A stretch of DNA of 64,000 nt from Methylobacterium phyllostachyos (GCF_900103445.1 NZ_FNHS01000012.1:146393-210392); one strand, 5' to 3'; positions 35,630-45,114 are shown, counted from the first letter of the stretch. The notes: generated from the letters alone by a model not told the origin. Numbers and translations: made by a program.

Positions 35630-35824
35630 GGCCAGACTCCGAGAACTTGATGCCGTGAACGGCAGAGGTTTCGGGCCCAGAACGCCGCACTGCGGCAACC
35701 GTTCCTGTGGGCTGAGATCACGACATGGAACCTTGCGCCCGCGGCCGGCTTTTGCACGGCGAGGCGGGCGATGTGCAGTGCCCGGTCGCCGCGAGGCGAT
35801 CGGCCCATCGGGCGACGACTTCCC

Positions 35825-37093
35825 ATGTTTGACGATCAGCGGCAGGCCTCCGACGCTGGCGCGCGCGCGCGGCCGGTCGATGGCCGGGCCGACGCCGGCG
35901 ATCACGACGTCCCGGCTCGTGACGTCCTGGACCTCGGTCGGACCGACCGGGACCGCGAGACCGCACGGAAACCCGGCTCCGACGACGCGGATCAGCCGGC
36001 CAAGGGTGACGGCGACGCGGCGCAGGACGAGCCCGGAGACGACGAGGAAGGCGACCAGCGCCGTCCCAACGTCCTGCGGCGCCACCCCTGGGCCTTCCTG
36101 CTCGGCGGCCTCGCCGTGGTCGCCCTTTGCGTCGGGATCTTCTTCTACTGGCTGCTTTATATGCACCCGTACGAGAATACCGACGACGCCTTCGTCGATG
36201 CCCGCAGCATCGCGGTCCAACCGAAGGTGGGCGGCTATCTCGTGGACGTGCCGGTGACCGATAACCAGCACGTCGAAGCCGGCCAGATCCTGTTCCAGAT
36301 CTACCAGCGCGACTACGCGATCGCCCTCGATCAGGCGAAGGCGCAGGTGGAGGCCGATCAGGCCGCGATCAAGAACATCGATGCCCAGATCCAGGCCCAG
36401 AACGCCAATATCGACGTGTCGAAGGCGCAGGTCGCCACTGCCCAGGCGGCGCTGAAGTTCGCCCAGGAGGACGCGGCCCGCTACAAGGACCTCGCTGATC
36501 GTGGATCGGGCTCGATCCAGCAATCGCAGTCGGCGACCTCGACGCTCCAGCAGCGCCAGGCTTCGCTTCAGAGTGCCAATGCCAGCGTGGTGGCGGCGCA
36601 GAAGCAGATCGGCTCTCTGGAAGCCCAGAAGGCCTCGACCCAGGCGCAACTCGCCCGCGACCAGGCTCAGGTCGAGCAGGCGGAACTCAATCTCGGCTAC
36701 ACGACGGTCCGGTCCGTCCAGTCGGGCCGCGTGGTGCGGCTCACCGGCGGCATCGGCCAACTCGCCCAGGCGGGTCAGAGCCTGGCGATGTTCGTGCCCG
36801 ACGACATCTGGGTCACCGCGAACTTCAAGGAGACGCAGATCAACGACATGCGCCCGGGCCAGCCGGTCGATCTCGCGATCGATGCCTATCCGGGCCGCAA
36901 GATCCACGGCACCGTGGCGTCGGTCCAGCCGGGCTCCGGCACCGCCTTCAGCCTGCTGCCGGCGCAGAACGCCACCGGCAATTACGTGAAGGTGACGCAG
37001 CGCATCCCGGTGAAGATCGTCGTCAAGGATTGGCCGACGGATGTCGCGATCGGCCCGGGCATGTCGATCGTCCCGACCGTCACGGTACGGTGA
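35825..37093 (+). CDS. HlyD/EmrA-type membrane fusion protein
   Basis: A 422-residue periplasmic adaptor for drug efflux. A long acidic, low-complexity cytoplasmic N-terminus (about 85 residues) precedes one membrane helix (FLLGGLAVVALCVGIFFYW). The family TDDAFVDARSIAVQPKVGG follows, then a Gln/Ala-rich coiled-coil hairpin and the beta-barrel region TTVRSVQSGRVVRLTGGIG. The start at 35825 lacks a good ribosome site, and the N-terminus is less certain than the rest. It overlaps the transporter gene by four bases (GTGA). Confidence 0.9.
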   Translation: MFDDQRQASDAGARARPVDGRADAGDHDVPARDVLDLGRTDRDRETARKPGSDDADQPAKGDGDAAQDEPGDDEEGDQRRPNVLRRHPWAFLLGGLAVVALCVGIFFYWLLYMHPYENTDDAFVDARSIAVQPKVGGYLVDVPVTDNQHVEAGQILFQIYQRDYAIALDQAKAQVEADQAAIKNIDAQIQAQNANIDVSKAQVATAQAALKFAQEDAARYKDLADRGSGSIQQSQSATSTLQQRQASLQSANASVVAAQKQIGSLEAQKASTQAQLARDQAQVEQAELNLGYTTVRSVQSGRVVRLTGGIGQLAQAGQSLAMFVPDDIWVTANFKETQINDMRPGQPVDLAIDAYPGRKIHGTVASVQPGSGTAFSLLPAQNATGNYVKVTQRIPVKIVVKDWPTDVAIGPGMSIVPTVTVR

Positions 37094-38697
37094 GCGCCGT
37101 GGCCGGCGGGGCATCGTCTGACAAGGCGCCGGGCGGGCACAATCCCTGGCTGATCGCGGGCGTCGTGGCGCTCGCGACCTTCATGGAGGTGCTCGACACC
37201 ACGATCGCCAACGTGGCGCTCCGCTACATCTCGGGTGGCCTCGCGGTCGGGCCCGACGAAGCGGCCTGGGTGGTGACGAGCTACCTCGTGGCCAACGCGA
37301 TCACGCTCACGGCCTCGAGCTTCCTGGCTAAACGCTACGGCCGCAAGGCCTTCTTCATGTGGTCGGTGGGGCTGTTCACGATCTCGTCGATCCTGTGCGG
37401 CTTCGCCTGGAGCCTGGAATCGCTCCTGTTCTTCCGCGTCCTCCAGGGCCTCGGCGGCGGCGGCATGGCGCCGCTGGCGCAGTCGATCCTGGCGGATTCT
37501 TTTCCGCCCGAGAAGCGCGGGCAAGCCTTCGCGCTCTACGGCGTCGCCATCGTGGTTGCGCCGGTGATCGGCCCGACCCTCGGCGGTTGGCTGTCCGACA
37601 ACGCCTCCTGGCACTGGTGCTTCCTGATCAACGGGCCGGTGGGCGTGATCGCCCTCGGATTGATGTATTGGCTGATCGAGGACAGCGACGCGGCCAAGAA
37701 GGAGCGCCGCGCCCTGGTGCGCAAGGGGATCCGCTTCGACATCGTGGGCTTCCTGCTGGTCGCCGTTTTCCTCGGCTCGCTGGAGGTGATTTTGGACGAG
37801 GGCCAGCGGAAGGACTGGTTCGGCACCTCGACGCTGATGAACGTTTCCGGCGTGCTGATGGTGATCTCGTTCATCGCCATGATCCCGTGGCTCCTGAACA
37901 CGAAGAATCCGGCGGTCGACCTTCGCCTCATCGGCAACCGCCAGTTCGGATCCTGCTTCGTGGTGATGATGTTCACCGGCGCGATCCTGATCTCGACCAC
38001 GCAGTTCATCCCGCAGATCACGCAGGAATATTACGGCTACACCGCCACCCTGTCGGGCCTCGTGCTCGGCCCCGGCGGCATCGTCACGGTGGTGATGATG
38101 TTCCTCACCGGGCGCGTCTCCGCCTACATTCAGCCGAAATGGCTGATCGCCACCGGGATGACCATCGTGGCGCTGGGCATGTACGACCTGACGCGGCTCG
38201 ACGGCACCACGACCTTCGCGTTCTTCGCGTGGTCGCGCGTCTATATCGGCATCGGCCTGCCGATGGTGTTCCTGTCGATCACCTCGGCCTCCTACGAGGG
38301 GATCCGCAAGGACCAGACCGATCAGGCCTCGGCGCTGATCAACGTGGCCCGCAATGTCGGCGGCTCGATGGGTGTCTCGCTCGCCCAGAACATCCTGGCC
38401 TATCGGAGCCAGTTCCATCAGAGCCGGCTGGTGGAGAGCATCAACCCGGCCGAGCCCGCCTATCAGGAGACGATGCGCCAAGCGACGCAGTACTTCTCCG
38501 AGCACGGCTATGCCGGTGTCGAGGCGCAGAACCAGGCGACCGCCTGGATCGGCAGCGTTCTGAGCACGCAGGTCGCCTACTGGGCCTATATCGACGTCTT
38601 CTGGGTGCTCGGGCTGGTGGCCGTCTGCGCGGTGCCGATCGCGCTGAGCCTGAAGAGCGTGAAGCTCGGCGGTGGCGCGCCGGCCGGGGGGCATTGA
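37090..38697 (+). CDS. MFS drug efflux transporter, DHA2/EmrB family
   Basis: A 535-residue, 14-helix proton-driven exporter. Motif C-like and antiporter signatures are visible: ATFMEVLDTTIANVALRYI at the first helix, FRVLQGLGGGGMAPLAQSI, and GPTLGGWLSDNASWHWCFLI. The GTG start at 37090 overlaps the stop of the EmrA-type gene, so the two proteins are translationally coupled and should form an EmrAB-type tripartite pump with a TolC-like outer membrane protein encoded elsewhere. The substrates are unknown hydrophobic compounds. Confidence 0.92.
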   Translation: MSAVAGGASSDKAPGGHNPWLIAGVVALATFMEVLDTTIANVALRYISGGLAVGPDEAAWVVTSYLVANAITLTASSFLAKRYGRKAFFMWSVGLFTISSILCGFAWSLESLLFFRVLQGLGGGGMAPLAQSILADSFPPEKRGQAFALYGVAIVVAPVIGPTLGGWLSDNASWHWCFLINGPVGVIALGLMYWLIEDSDAAKKERRALVRKGIRFDIVGFLLVAVFLGSLEVILDEGQRKDWFGTSTLMNVSGVLMVISFIAMIPWLLNTKNPAVDLRLIGNRQFGSCFVVMMFTGAILISTTQFIPQITQEYYGYTATLSGLVLGPGGIVTVVMMFLTGRVSAYIQPKWLIATGMTIVALGMYDLTRLDGTTTFAFFAWSRVYIGIGLPMVFLSITSASYEGIRKDQTDQASALINVARNVGGSMGVSLAQNILAYRSQFHQSRLVESINPAEPAYQETMRQATQYFSEHGYAGVEAQNQATAWIGSVLSTQVAYWAYIDVFWVLGLVAVCAVPIALSLKSVKLGGGAPAGGH

Positions 38698-38707
38698 GGC
38701 GCCGACG

Positions 38708-38757
38708 GCTTCCGCTTCTGTCCCTCTCCCGCAGAGGGGGGAGGAGGGAGAAGCGGA
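38708..38757. repeat. Short hairpin repeat, family D, copy 2
   Basis: GCTTCTGTCCCTCTCCC pairs with GGGAGGAGGGAGAAGC around the GCAGAG centre. It lies in the 67-base gap between the convergent efflux transporter and lytic transglycosylase genes, where it could act as a two-way terminator. Confidence 0.65.
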
Positions 38758-38764
38758 ACGGTCG

Positions 38765-40063
38765 TCACACACCGTCCGGCGGCAGCGCTTCGGTCACCTC
38801 GATGCGGCGGTTGCTCACAGCCGGAGCCACCTCGTCGGTGCTGGCGACATCCGTCTGGGCCTGCGCCTTGTCGAGCGCCTCAGCCACAGCGGCGACCCCC
38901 TGGTAGCGGGTGAGCCGCCGGTCGATCATGTCGTCGAGCCGGTCGTGCAGTTCCGCCACCGTCAGGCTGCGGCGCTTGCCGCCGGCCTTCTCGGTAAACA
39001 GGCTGCGGTTGGCCCGGGCCGCGCTCCGGAACTCGTGTCCCGCCACCTCGTCGGGCTTCTCGGAGGAGAGCGACAGGAAGCGGCCGGCGCTTGCCGTGCC
39101 CAGGAAATGCGCGAGGTAGAGCTCGGTCTTGGTCAGGGCACGCCCGACGCGGGCCTCGATCCGCTCGCGATCGCGCTTGATCAGCTCGGCCGCCATCAGG
39201 GCCGCCACGCGCGGGTCGTTGCGCAAGCCGAGCACCCGTGCCCGCATGGTGCCGGCGACCGTGATCCCAGCGCCCCGGCCCTTCACGGCAGCGGCTTCCT
39301 CGGACAGCCCGTAGCGCGCGCCGTAATCGCGGATCATCTCCAGCCAGGTCCGGGTGACGAACTGGAACAGACCCTGCGCCGAGGAGGTCGCGGCCTTGGC
39401 GTCCGTGTCGAAGCTCGATTCCTTGTCAGCCAGCGCCATCATGTAGACGGGATCGACGCCGGCCTCGTCGGAGGCCTTCACGATCGTGTCCACCACCTTG
39501 CGCGGCACGGTGCGCTCTCCGAACCGCACGGCGTCCTCGCCCTGCGCCTGCGTCACCCGCGGCAGGGCGGCGAGGTCGTCTTGGATCAGGGTCGTCGTCG
39601 CCGGCTCCTGCTCCGGCACGGGCAGGCCGTTCCACGCAGATGTCGGATCAGCGGATGCGTCCTGCTGCGTCTCGCGCCGTGTCTCCTCCGGGAGATCCTG
39701 ATCGAGCGTCGAGCGGAGGGCCATATCCTGAGCCGAGGGCTCCGGCGTCGCCGTCTCCTGTGCCCGGGTTCCGGACGCGAGGGCCTGGGCGGCGCGTGGG
39801 CTCGTATCGACCCGGTCATGGGCCTGGGCCGGCGGGGCGAAATAGGCGGGCGCGATGGCGGCTTGCGGCAAGCCGAACCCGGCGGCGAGGCCCAGGACCA
39901 GCGTCCCGGAGACCTGGCGAAGCCGATCACGGCCAGACCGGCGCCCCATCTTGCGGCCGGCCCGCGGCAGCCACGCCACGGCTTCATCCTCGAAACGGCT
40001 CGCGCTGGGCACGAGTCGGCTCACGTCGTCGGCGCAGCGCGCCGGCTCCGGGAAAACCCCCAT
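38765..40063 (-). CDS. Lytic transglycosylase (SLT domain), exported
   Basis: A 432-residue protein. An N-terminal basic stretch and a hydrophobic segment (TLVLGLAAGFGLPQAAIAPA, about residues 55-75) suggest export. A Pro/Gln-rich linker follows, and then the transglycosylase SLT domain with the probable catalytic Glu in ALADKESSFD and the downstream SSAQGLFQFVTRTWLEM. Unlike most SLT enzymes, the domain is followed by 130 residues including SLTVAELHDRLDDMIDRRL. The ATG at 40061-40063 has AAGAGG seven bases upstream. It cleaves the glycan backbone of peptidoglycan in the periplasm. Confidence 0.85.
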   Translation of the reverse strand: MGVFPEPARCADDVSRLVPSASRFEDEAVAWLPRAGRKMGRRSGRDRLRQVSGTLVLGLAAGFGLPQAAIAPAYFAPPAQAHDRVDTSPRAAQALASGTRAQETATPEPSAQDMALRSTLDQDLPEETRRETQQDASADPTSAWNGLPVPEQEPATTTLIQDDLAALPRVTQAQGEDAVRFGERTVPRKVVDTIVKASDEAGVDPVYMMALADKESSFDTDAKAATSSAQGLFQFVTRTWLEMIRDYGARYGLSEEAAAVKGRGAGITVAGTMRARVLGLRNDPRVAALMAAELIKRDRERIEARVGRALTKTELYLAHFLGTASAGRFLSLSSEKPDEVAGHEFRSAARANRSLFTEKAGGKRRSLTVAELHDRLDDMIDRRLTRYQGVAAVAEALDKAQAQTDVASTDEVAPAVSNRRIEVTEALPPDGV

Positions 40064-40489
40064 CCTCAATCCTCTTCAGATCGGTCCTTGCGTCGGCCCG
40101 GCGTCTGTCGGCCGGGCTCTTTTGAGCGGCGGCCGTATCGGCGCCGGCCGTGACCAGAATGGGACGACCCCGTGATCCAAGCGTGGCACGGTCAACGAAG
40201 GGTTAACCGTGCGCCTTAGCTGCGCTTTAAGGATGCGGATCGCCGCAATTCAGAGCGGGGCCGTTACACGCGAAGCCGGCGCCAAGCTCTTGTTTTGATG
40301 AGTTCCCTCGCAACGGACAGGGCGTCGTCTTGCAAGGAATGTGTATCTGCGAGGGGCAAAGTTGTCGCATTCGGGTTGGAACGCCGCAGCGATGAGCCAG
40401 TTAGGTACGGCCCCGGGGGGGCGAACTTTCCGTCCCAGGACGGACCCTTCAAGACGCCACCCGCGTCCGCACAAGGACATCTATTTCCA
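40064..40489. other. Intergenic gap upstream of the inositol-phosphate synthase
   Basis: A 426-base divergent promoter region. I see no gene, terminator or repeat. The stretch 40195-40240 (AAGGGTTAACCGTGCG then CTTTAAGG) is slightly AT-richer and may hold a promoter. The 130-base leader just before the synthase gene (40360-40489) contains a G-run, CCCCGGGGGGG, at about 40412-40422. Confidence 0.5.
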
Positions 40490-41680
40490 ATGAGCATGCA
40501 GTCCGGTCGCCGCGTCGGTGTCGCGTTCGTTGGCATGGGTGGCGCTGTCGCCACCACTGCCATCGCCGGCATCGAGATGATCAAATCCGGCTCGAACCGG
40601 CTCGACGGGCTGCCGCTCGCCGGCCTCTCCGTGGCGGGCATGGCCGATTACAAGGACCTTGTCTTCGGAGGCTGGGACCTGAACGGCGACGACCTCGCCA
40701 CCGCCGCCAGCGGCCACGGCGTCCTCTCGAAGGACGATATCGAGGACGGCGCCGAGGCCCTCAAGGGCATCACGCCCTGGCCGGCGGTCGGCAGCGCGAA
40801 GTTCTGCAAGAACATCGACGGCCAGAACCGCATCGTCGCCAAGGACCACCGCGAGGCGGTCTCGGTCATCGCCAACGATCTGCGGCGCTTCCAGAAGGAG
40901 AGCAACCTCGACGACGTGGTTGTCGTGAACCTCGCCTCGACCGAGCGCTGGCCCGACCTCAACGACCCGACCCTGAACTCCACGGCCGCCTTCGAGAAGG
41001 GCCTGGATTCGAGCGACGAGGCGATCTCGCCCGCGATGCTCTACGCCTACGCGGCGATCAAGAGCGGCATCCCCTACGCCAACTTCACCCCGAGCGTGGC
41101 GGCCGACGTACCGGCGCTCCTCGACCTCGCCAAGGAGCTGAACGTCCCGGTGGCCGGCAAGGACGGCAAGACCGGCCAGACCATGATGAAGACAGTGCTG
41201 GCCCCCGCCTTCAAGGCGCGTGCGCTCCACGTCGATGGCTGGTTCTCGACCAACATCCTCGGCAACCGCGACGGCCTCGCCCTGAATGATCCGAACTCGC
41301 TCCAGTCGAAGCTCAACACCAAGGGTACGGTGCTCGACTCGATCCTCGGCTACCCGGTCGAGGACCACCTCGTGCACATCCACTATTACCGCCCGCGCGG
41401 TGACGACAAGGAAGCCTGGGACAACATCGACGTCACCGGCTTCATGGGTCAGCGGATGCAGGTGAAGGTGAACTTCCTCTGCAAGGACTCGATCCTGGCG
41501 GCCCCGCTCGTCATCGAGATCGCCCGCGTGCTCGACCTCGCTCACACCCGCGGCGACGGCGGCGTCCAGGAGCAGCTCTCGACCTTCTTCAAGGCGCCGA
41601 TGGTCAAGAACGGCCGAGGGCCGGAGCATGCCTTCGGCAAGCAGGAGCAGATGCTGCGGGATTGGCTCGGCGTGCACTGA
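40490..41680 (+). CDS. ino1: Inositol-3-phosphate synthase
   Basis: A 396-residue NAD-dependent enzyme that converts glucose 6-phosphate to 1L-myo-inositol 3-phosphate. The N-terminal Rossmann motif is VAFVGMGGAVATT. The C-terminal signature domain is clear (NVPVAGKDGKTGQTMMKTVL and HVDGWFSTNILGNRDG, with KVNFLCKDSILAAPLVIE). It begins ATGAGCATG; the first ATG has AAGGA 12 bases upstream. It heads a same-strand run of sugar- and cofactor-modifying enzymes. Alphaproteobacteria rarely need inositol in lipids, so its presence next to a GT4 and PIG-L pair suggests a dedicated inositol-containing product. Confidence 0.95.
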   Translation: MSMQSGRRVGVAFVGMGGAVATTAIAGIEMIKSGSNRLDGLPLAGLSVAGMADYKDLVFGGWDLNGDDLATAASGHGVLSKDDIEDGAEALKGITPWPAVGSAKFCKNIDGQNRIVAKDHREAVSVIANDLRRFQKESNLDDVVVVNLASTERWPDLNDPTLNSTAAFEKGLDSSDEAISPAMLYAYAAIKSGIPYANFTPSVAADVPALLDLAKELNVPVAGKDGKTGQTMMKTVLAPAFKARALHVDGWFSTNILGNRDGLALNDPNSLQSKLNTKGTVLDSILGYPVEDHLVHIHYYRPRGDDKEAWDNIDVTGFMGQRMQVKVNFLCKDSILAAPLVIEIARVLDLAHTRGDGGVQEQLSTFFKAPMVKNGRGPEHAFGKQEQMLRDWLGVH

Positions 41681-41712
41681 ACGAAGGTTGAGGTCTCAGC
41701 ACTGCGCGAACT

Positions 41713-41821
41713 CTCCTCCCCCTTGCGGGGAGGAGTTGAAGGTGGGGGTGGTTCAGGACCAGGCGGAGCGGTGCCGTCTGCACGACCCCCACCCCTGACC
41801 CCTCCCCACAAGGGGGAGGGG
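41713..41821 (+). repeat. Dispersed intergenic repeat, family A, copy 2
   Basis: CTCCTCCCCCTTGCGGGGAG and the right end CCCCTCCCCACAAGGGGGAG form the paired arms. The core AGGTGGGGGTGG ... CACGACCCCCACCCC is itself palindromic. It is nearly identical to the copy at 47772-47879. Confidence 0.9.
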
Positions 41822-41901
41822 ATCCGCGTGTTCACGCCCGAAGGTCGGCGGTTCGAGATGTGGTCACCGTCCGAACTGCGACTGGTTGCCTGAAAGAAAC
41901 G

Positions 41902-42831
41902 ATGTCCAGCGAGACCCATCCGTCCCAACCCGGAGCCGCCGCGCCCGAAGCGTTGCGCGACCTTCTGGTCGAGATGAACGACCTCAAGCGCGTCCGCTCT
42001 GCGGGCCGCACGGGCTCGATCGCCGAGAGGCTGTTCGCGCAGGGGTGGGGGCTCCTGACTGGCGGCGCCGCGCCTGATGATGTCGCCCTCGATATCACCG
42101 CCACGACGCTCGCGGCGACGCGCCTGTGCGATCTCGATGCCGCCTTCCTGACCGCGGCCGGCCTCTCGGAGGAGGCGGCTTCCGCGGTACTGGTCGCGGG
42201 TTTCGACGCTGTGACCGACGCGCTCGACCCCGCGCTCCGCGATCGCCTGCGGGCGCGCCTCTCCCCGCGTCCCGCAGCCCAACCCGGTGCCCTGCCAGGC
42301 TTCGTCACCGCTCTGGCGCAGCAGCCGCGGGCTGGCGTGACCTGTCCCGGCCGTGCCCGCATTCTGCTCGAGCCGCCGGAGAACCACGCCGAGCATTGCC
42401 TGATCGTGGCGGTCTACGGCGTGTGCCTCAGCCCGTTCTACCGGGCCGATCCTGGCACGGTTTTCCTAGCCGCCATGGCCCACCACTTTCACAACGCCGC
42501 CATGCCGGATGCCGGCTTCACCGGTGAGATGCTGCTCGGCGACCATCTCGGCCCGATCATGGCCACCACCACGGCCTGGGCGCTCGCCGAACTCGCCGAA
42601 CCCCTGCGGGGCCAGGTCGAGCGCGCCCGCGCGGTGCTGCCGGACGACGCCACCGGCGAGGGCCGCGCCTTCCACGCGGCGGACTGCATCGACCGTGTGC
42701 TCCAGATCGCCCAGCACCTACGTGGCGCCTCGACCACGATGGGGATGGTGCTTGACGAGTGGGAGCTGGTCCATGCCGGGCCGGTGAAGGGTTTTCACGA
42801 TCGCGTCCTCGCCGACATGCGCATCCCTTGA
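41902..42831 (+). CDS. HD-domain-like hydrolase
   Basis: A 309-residue cytoplasmic protein. The N-terminal half is helical (DLLVEMNDLKRVRSAGRTG) with no known motif. The C-terminal half looks like a metal-dependent HD-type phosphohydrolase: ENHAEHC (His162, His165), AHHFHNA (His194-His197), GDHL and FHAADCIDRV near residue 258. The arrangement is divergent, so both metal binding and hydrolase activity are inferred. It lies between the inositol-phosphate synthase and the methyltransferase on the same strand, about 60 bases before the latter. An inositol- or sugar-phosphatase role would fit the cluster but is unproven. Confidence 0.6.
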   Translation: MSSETHPSQPGAAAPEALRDLLVEMNDLKRVRSAGRTGSIAERLFAQGWGLLTGGAAPDDVALDITATTLAATRLCDLDAAFLTAAGLSEEAASAVLVAGFDAVTDALDPALRDRLRARLSPRPAAQPGALPGFVTALAQQPRAGVTCPGRARILLEPPENHAEHCLIVAVYGVCLSPFYRADPGTVFLAAMAHHFHNAAMPDAGFTGEMLLGDHLGPIMATTTAWALAELAEPLRGQVERARAVLPDDATGEGRAFHAADCIDRVLQIAQHLRGASTTMGMVLDEWELVHAGPVKGFHDRVLADMRIP

Positions 42832-42890
42832 GCGCACGTCCCTTGATCGCCGGACCCCGCGGCCCATCTGCCCGGGCGGTCGCGAGAGCC

Positions 42891-44072
42891 ATGATCCCGT
42901 TCGAACTCCAAGCGCCGGACACCGGCAATCCGCTGAAGGCCGACGGCCCGCACGCCCTGCGGGACGCCGAGACCGGTGCACGCTGGCCCGTCATCGACGG
43001 GATCCCGTATCTGCGGGTCAACCGTGAGGCACTGGTCGAGCGGGTTCTGGCCCATCTCGACGCGGGCGAGCCCGATGAGGCGCTGGCCGCCCTGCTGGTC
43101 GATCAGGACGATTGGTGGAACGGTCCGCCCGCCGACCCGGCCGGGATCATCCAGCTCGTCAAGGACCGGCGCACCGCCACCCTGCGCGATGCGGTCGACC
43201 GCCTCGGCTGGGGCCGGGTCGGCGATTACTTCCTGCATCGCTGGAGCGATCCGACCTTCCTGGCCGGGCTGTCGCTGCTTGAGGCGCACTGGAACGAGCC
43301 TTCTTGTGTCTTCGAGTTCGCCTGCGGCATCGGCCACTATCTGCGCGAGTTGCAGCGGCGTGGCTGTAAGGTCGCGGGGGCCGACGTGGTCTTCGCCAAA
43401 CTCTGGGTTGCCCGTCACTGGGTCGTCGCCGAGAAAGCGCAGCTCGTCTGCTTCGATGCGGGCTCGCCGCACTGGCCGATCCCGGGGGCGCCGGTCGATC
43501 TCGTCGCCTGCAACGACGCCTTCTACTTCCTCGACGACAAGGCGGCCCTGCTGGAAAACCTTCGCCAGAATGCCGGCGACGACGGCTGGCTCGCGCTGAG
43601 CCACATCCACAACCGCGACTGCCCGGGCTTCTCGGCCGGCCGCGCGGTGACGGCCGAGGAGATCGCGGACCTCTTCCCCGACGCCCTGGTGTACGACGAT
43701 GCGGAGCTGACCCGGGCGCTCGTCGAGGTCCGGGCACCGGCGCCGCAGGAGCCCACCGCCCTGCGGACCTGCGAGGCCTTCTCGGTGGTGTGCGGACCCG
43801 GGATGCGCCCGGCGCCCCGCGCCCTGATCGACGGTCTGACGCTGCCGAAGCCCGGCACGGTGTTGCGGCTCAACCCGCTCTATGCGCCCGAGGGTGACGG
43901 CTACGTCATCCGCTGGCCCTCGGAGCGCTACGAGGCGGAATACGCGCCCCGCGCCACCTACCCACTGCACTCCCCCGGCCCCGAGCAGCTGACCTTCGAG
44001 GGCGAGCCCGACGCGCCGGAGACCCAACGCGTTCGCGTTCGTGAGTTCGTCGACCTGCCGGAGCGGTGGTGA
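42891..44072 (+). CDS. SAM-dependent methyltransferase with degenerate Trm112-like N-terminus
   Basis: A 393-residue protein. Residues 1-45 resemble a Trm112/UPF0434-like fold (RDAETGARWPVIDGIPYLR) but have lost the zinc cysteines. A class I methyltransferase domain follows, with motif I VFEFACGIGHYLREL near residue 140 and the post-strand acidic residue in GADVVF. The domain ends near residue 260. The last 130 residues form a separate C-terminal region. The stop codon overlaps the start of the next gene by one base. Its position between an HD-type hydrolase and a Gfo/Idh oxidoreductase suggests methylation of a cluster intermediate. The acceptor is unknown. Confidence 0.75.
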   Translation: MIPFELQAPDTGNPLKADGPHALRDAETGARWPVIDGIPYLRVNREALVERVLAHLDAGEPDEALAALLVDQDDWWNGPPADPAGIIQLVKDRRTATLRDAVDRLGWGRVGDYFLHRWSDPTFLAGLSLLEAHWNEPSCVFEFACGIGHYLRELQRRGCKVAGADVVFAKLWVARHWVVAEKAQLVCFDAGSPHWPIPGAPVDLVACNDAFYFLDDKAALLENLRQNAGDDGWLALSHIHNRDCPGFSAGRAVTAEEIADLFPDALVYDDAELTRALVEVRAPAPQEPTALRTCEAFSVVCGPGMRPAPRALIDGLTLPKPGTVLRLNPLYAPEGDGYVIRWPSERYEAEYAPRATYPLHSPGPEQLTFEGEPDAPETQRVRVREFVDLPERW

Positions 44073-45067
44073 TGGACGGGGTCGGCTGGGGCATCGTCGG
44101 CTACGGCTGGGTCGCCCGCGACTACATGGAGCCCGGGATCCGAGCCGCCGGGCATCGGCTGGTCGCGGTCTGCGATCCCGATCCGACGAGCCGCTCGGCG
44201 GCGGAGCGGGCAGGTGCCCGCGGCCATGCCGACCTCGCCGGCCTGATCGCCGAGCCCGAGGTCGAGGCCGTCTACGTGGCGACGCCTAACCACCTGCACC
44301 GCGGCGCCGTCGAGGCGCTTGCCACCGCGGGCAAGGCGATCCTGTGCGAGAAGCCGATGGCGGCGACACTGAGCGACGCCGAGGTCATCACCCGAGCCGT
44401 CGAGTCACAAAAGATCTTTTACGGGACGGCCTTCGACCAGCGCCACCACCCGGCCCATCGGATGATCCGCGCGCAGGTCGAGGCGGGGCGGCTCGGTACG
44501 GTGACGGCGGTGCGGATCGTCTATGCGTGCTGGCTCGGGCGCGACTGGTCGGAGGCCGGCCAGCCGAACTGGCGGATCGACGCCGCCCAGGCCGGCGGCG
44601 GCGCATTGATGGACCTCGCGCCGCACGGGATCGACCTGGTGGACTTTCTGGTCGGCGAGCCGATCACCGCGATCGCGGCCCTGACCCAGACCAAGGCCCA
44701 GGATTACGCGGTCGATGACGGCGCCCTGCTGATCGGGCAGACCGCGGGCGGTGCGCTGGCGAGCCTGCACGTCGCCTACAATTGCCCCGACGCGCTGCCC
44801 CGCCGCCGCCTGGAGGTGGTCGGCACGAAGGGGATGCTCGTTGCCGAGAACACGATGGGCCAGGTTGCCGGCGGGTCGCTGACCTTCATCGACGGCGCCA
44901 GCGGCCGCGCGGAGCCGCTCGCCTTCGACGTCGAGAGCTCGCCCTTCACCGAGCAGGTGCGCGCCTTCGGCTCGGCCCTGCGCCGGCCCGAGGAGCGGGG
45001 TGCCTACTCGGCGTCCCGTGACCTTCACACGATGCGGCTCGTCGCCCGGGCCTACGGGCAGGGGTAG
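44072..45067 (+). CDS. Gfo/Idh/MocA-family NAD(P)-dependent oxidoreductase
   Basis: A 331-residue oxidoreductase acting on a sugar or cyclitol. The N-terminal nucleotide fold has WGIVGYGWVARDYM, the EKP motif is in ILCEKPMAATL, and the C-terminal domain has GGGALMDLAPHGIDL with the HGID catalytic region. The family includes inositol 2-dehydrogenase and glucose-fructose oxidoreductase. The ATG at 44072 shares its A with the preceding stop codon and has GGAG at 44060-44063; a GTG at 44066 is in frame. Next to an inositol-phosphate synthase, oxidation of an inositol-type ring is a reasonable guess. Confidence 0.88.
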   Translation: MDGVGWGIVGYGWVARDYMEPGIRAAGHRLVAVCDPDPTSRSAAERAGARGHADLAGLIAEPEVEAVYVATPNHLHRGAVEALATAGKAILCEKPMAATLSDAEVITRAVESQKIFYGTAFDQRHHPAHRMIRAQVEAGRLGTVTAVRIVYACWLGRDWSEAGQPNWRIDAAQAGGGALMDLAPHGIDLVDFLVGEPITAIAALTQTKAQDYAVDDGALLIGQTAGGALASLHVAYNCPDALPRRRLEVVGTKGMLVAENTMGQVAGGSLTFIDGASGRAEPLAFDVESSPFTEQVRAFGSALRRPEERGAYSASRDLHTMRLVARAYGQG

Positions 45068-45114
45068 CGGACAGGATATTCGATCACGGAACCAACCCAG
45101 GCCTCTCCCTCCCA

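Noticed and set aside
34976..37114. Long minus-strand frame across the HdeD and EmrA-type genes
   Set aside because: Only its 3' part (the 217-residue HdeD-family protein) looks coding; the rest is the antisense of the EmrA-type gene.
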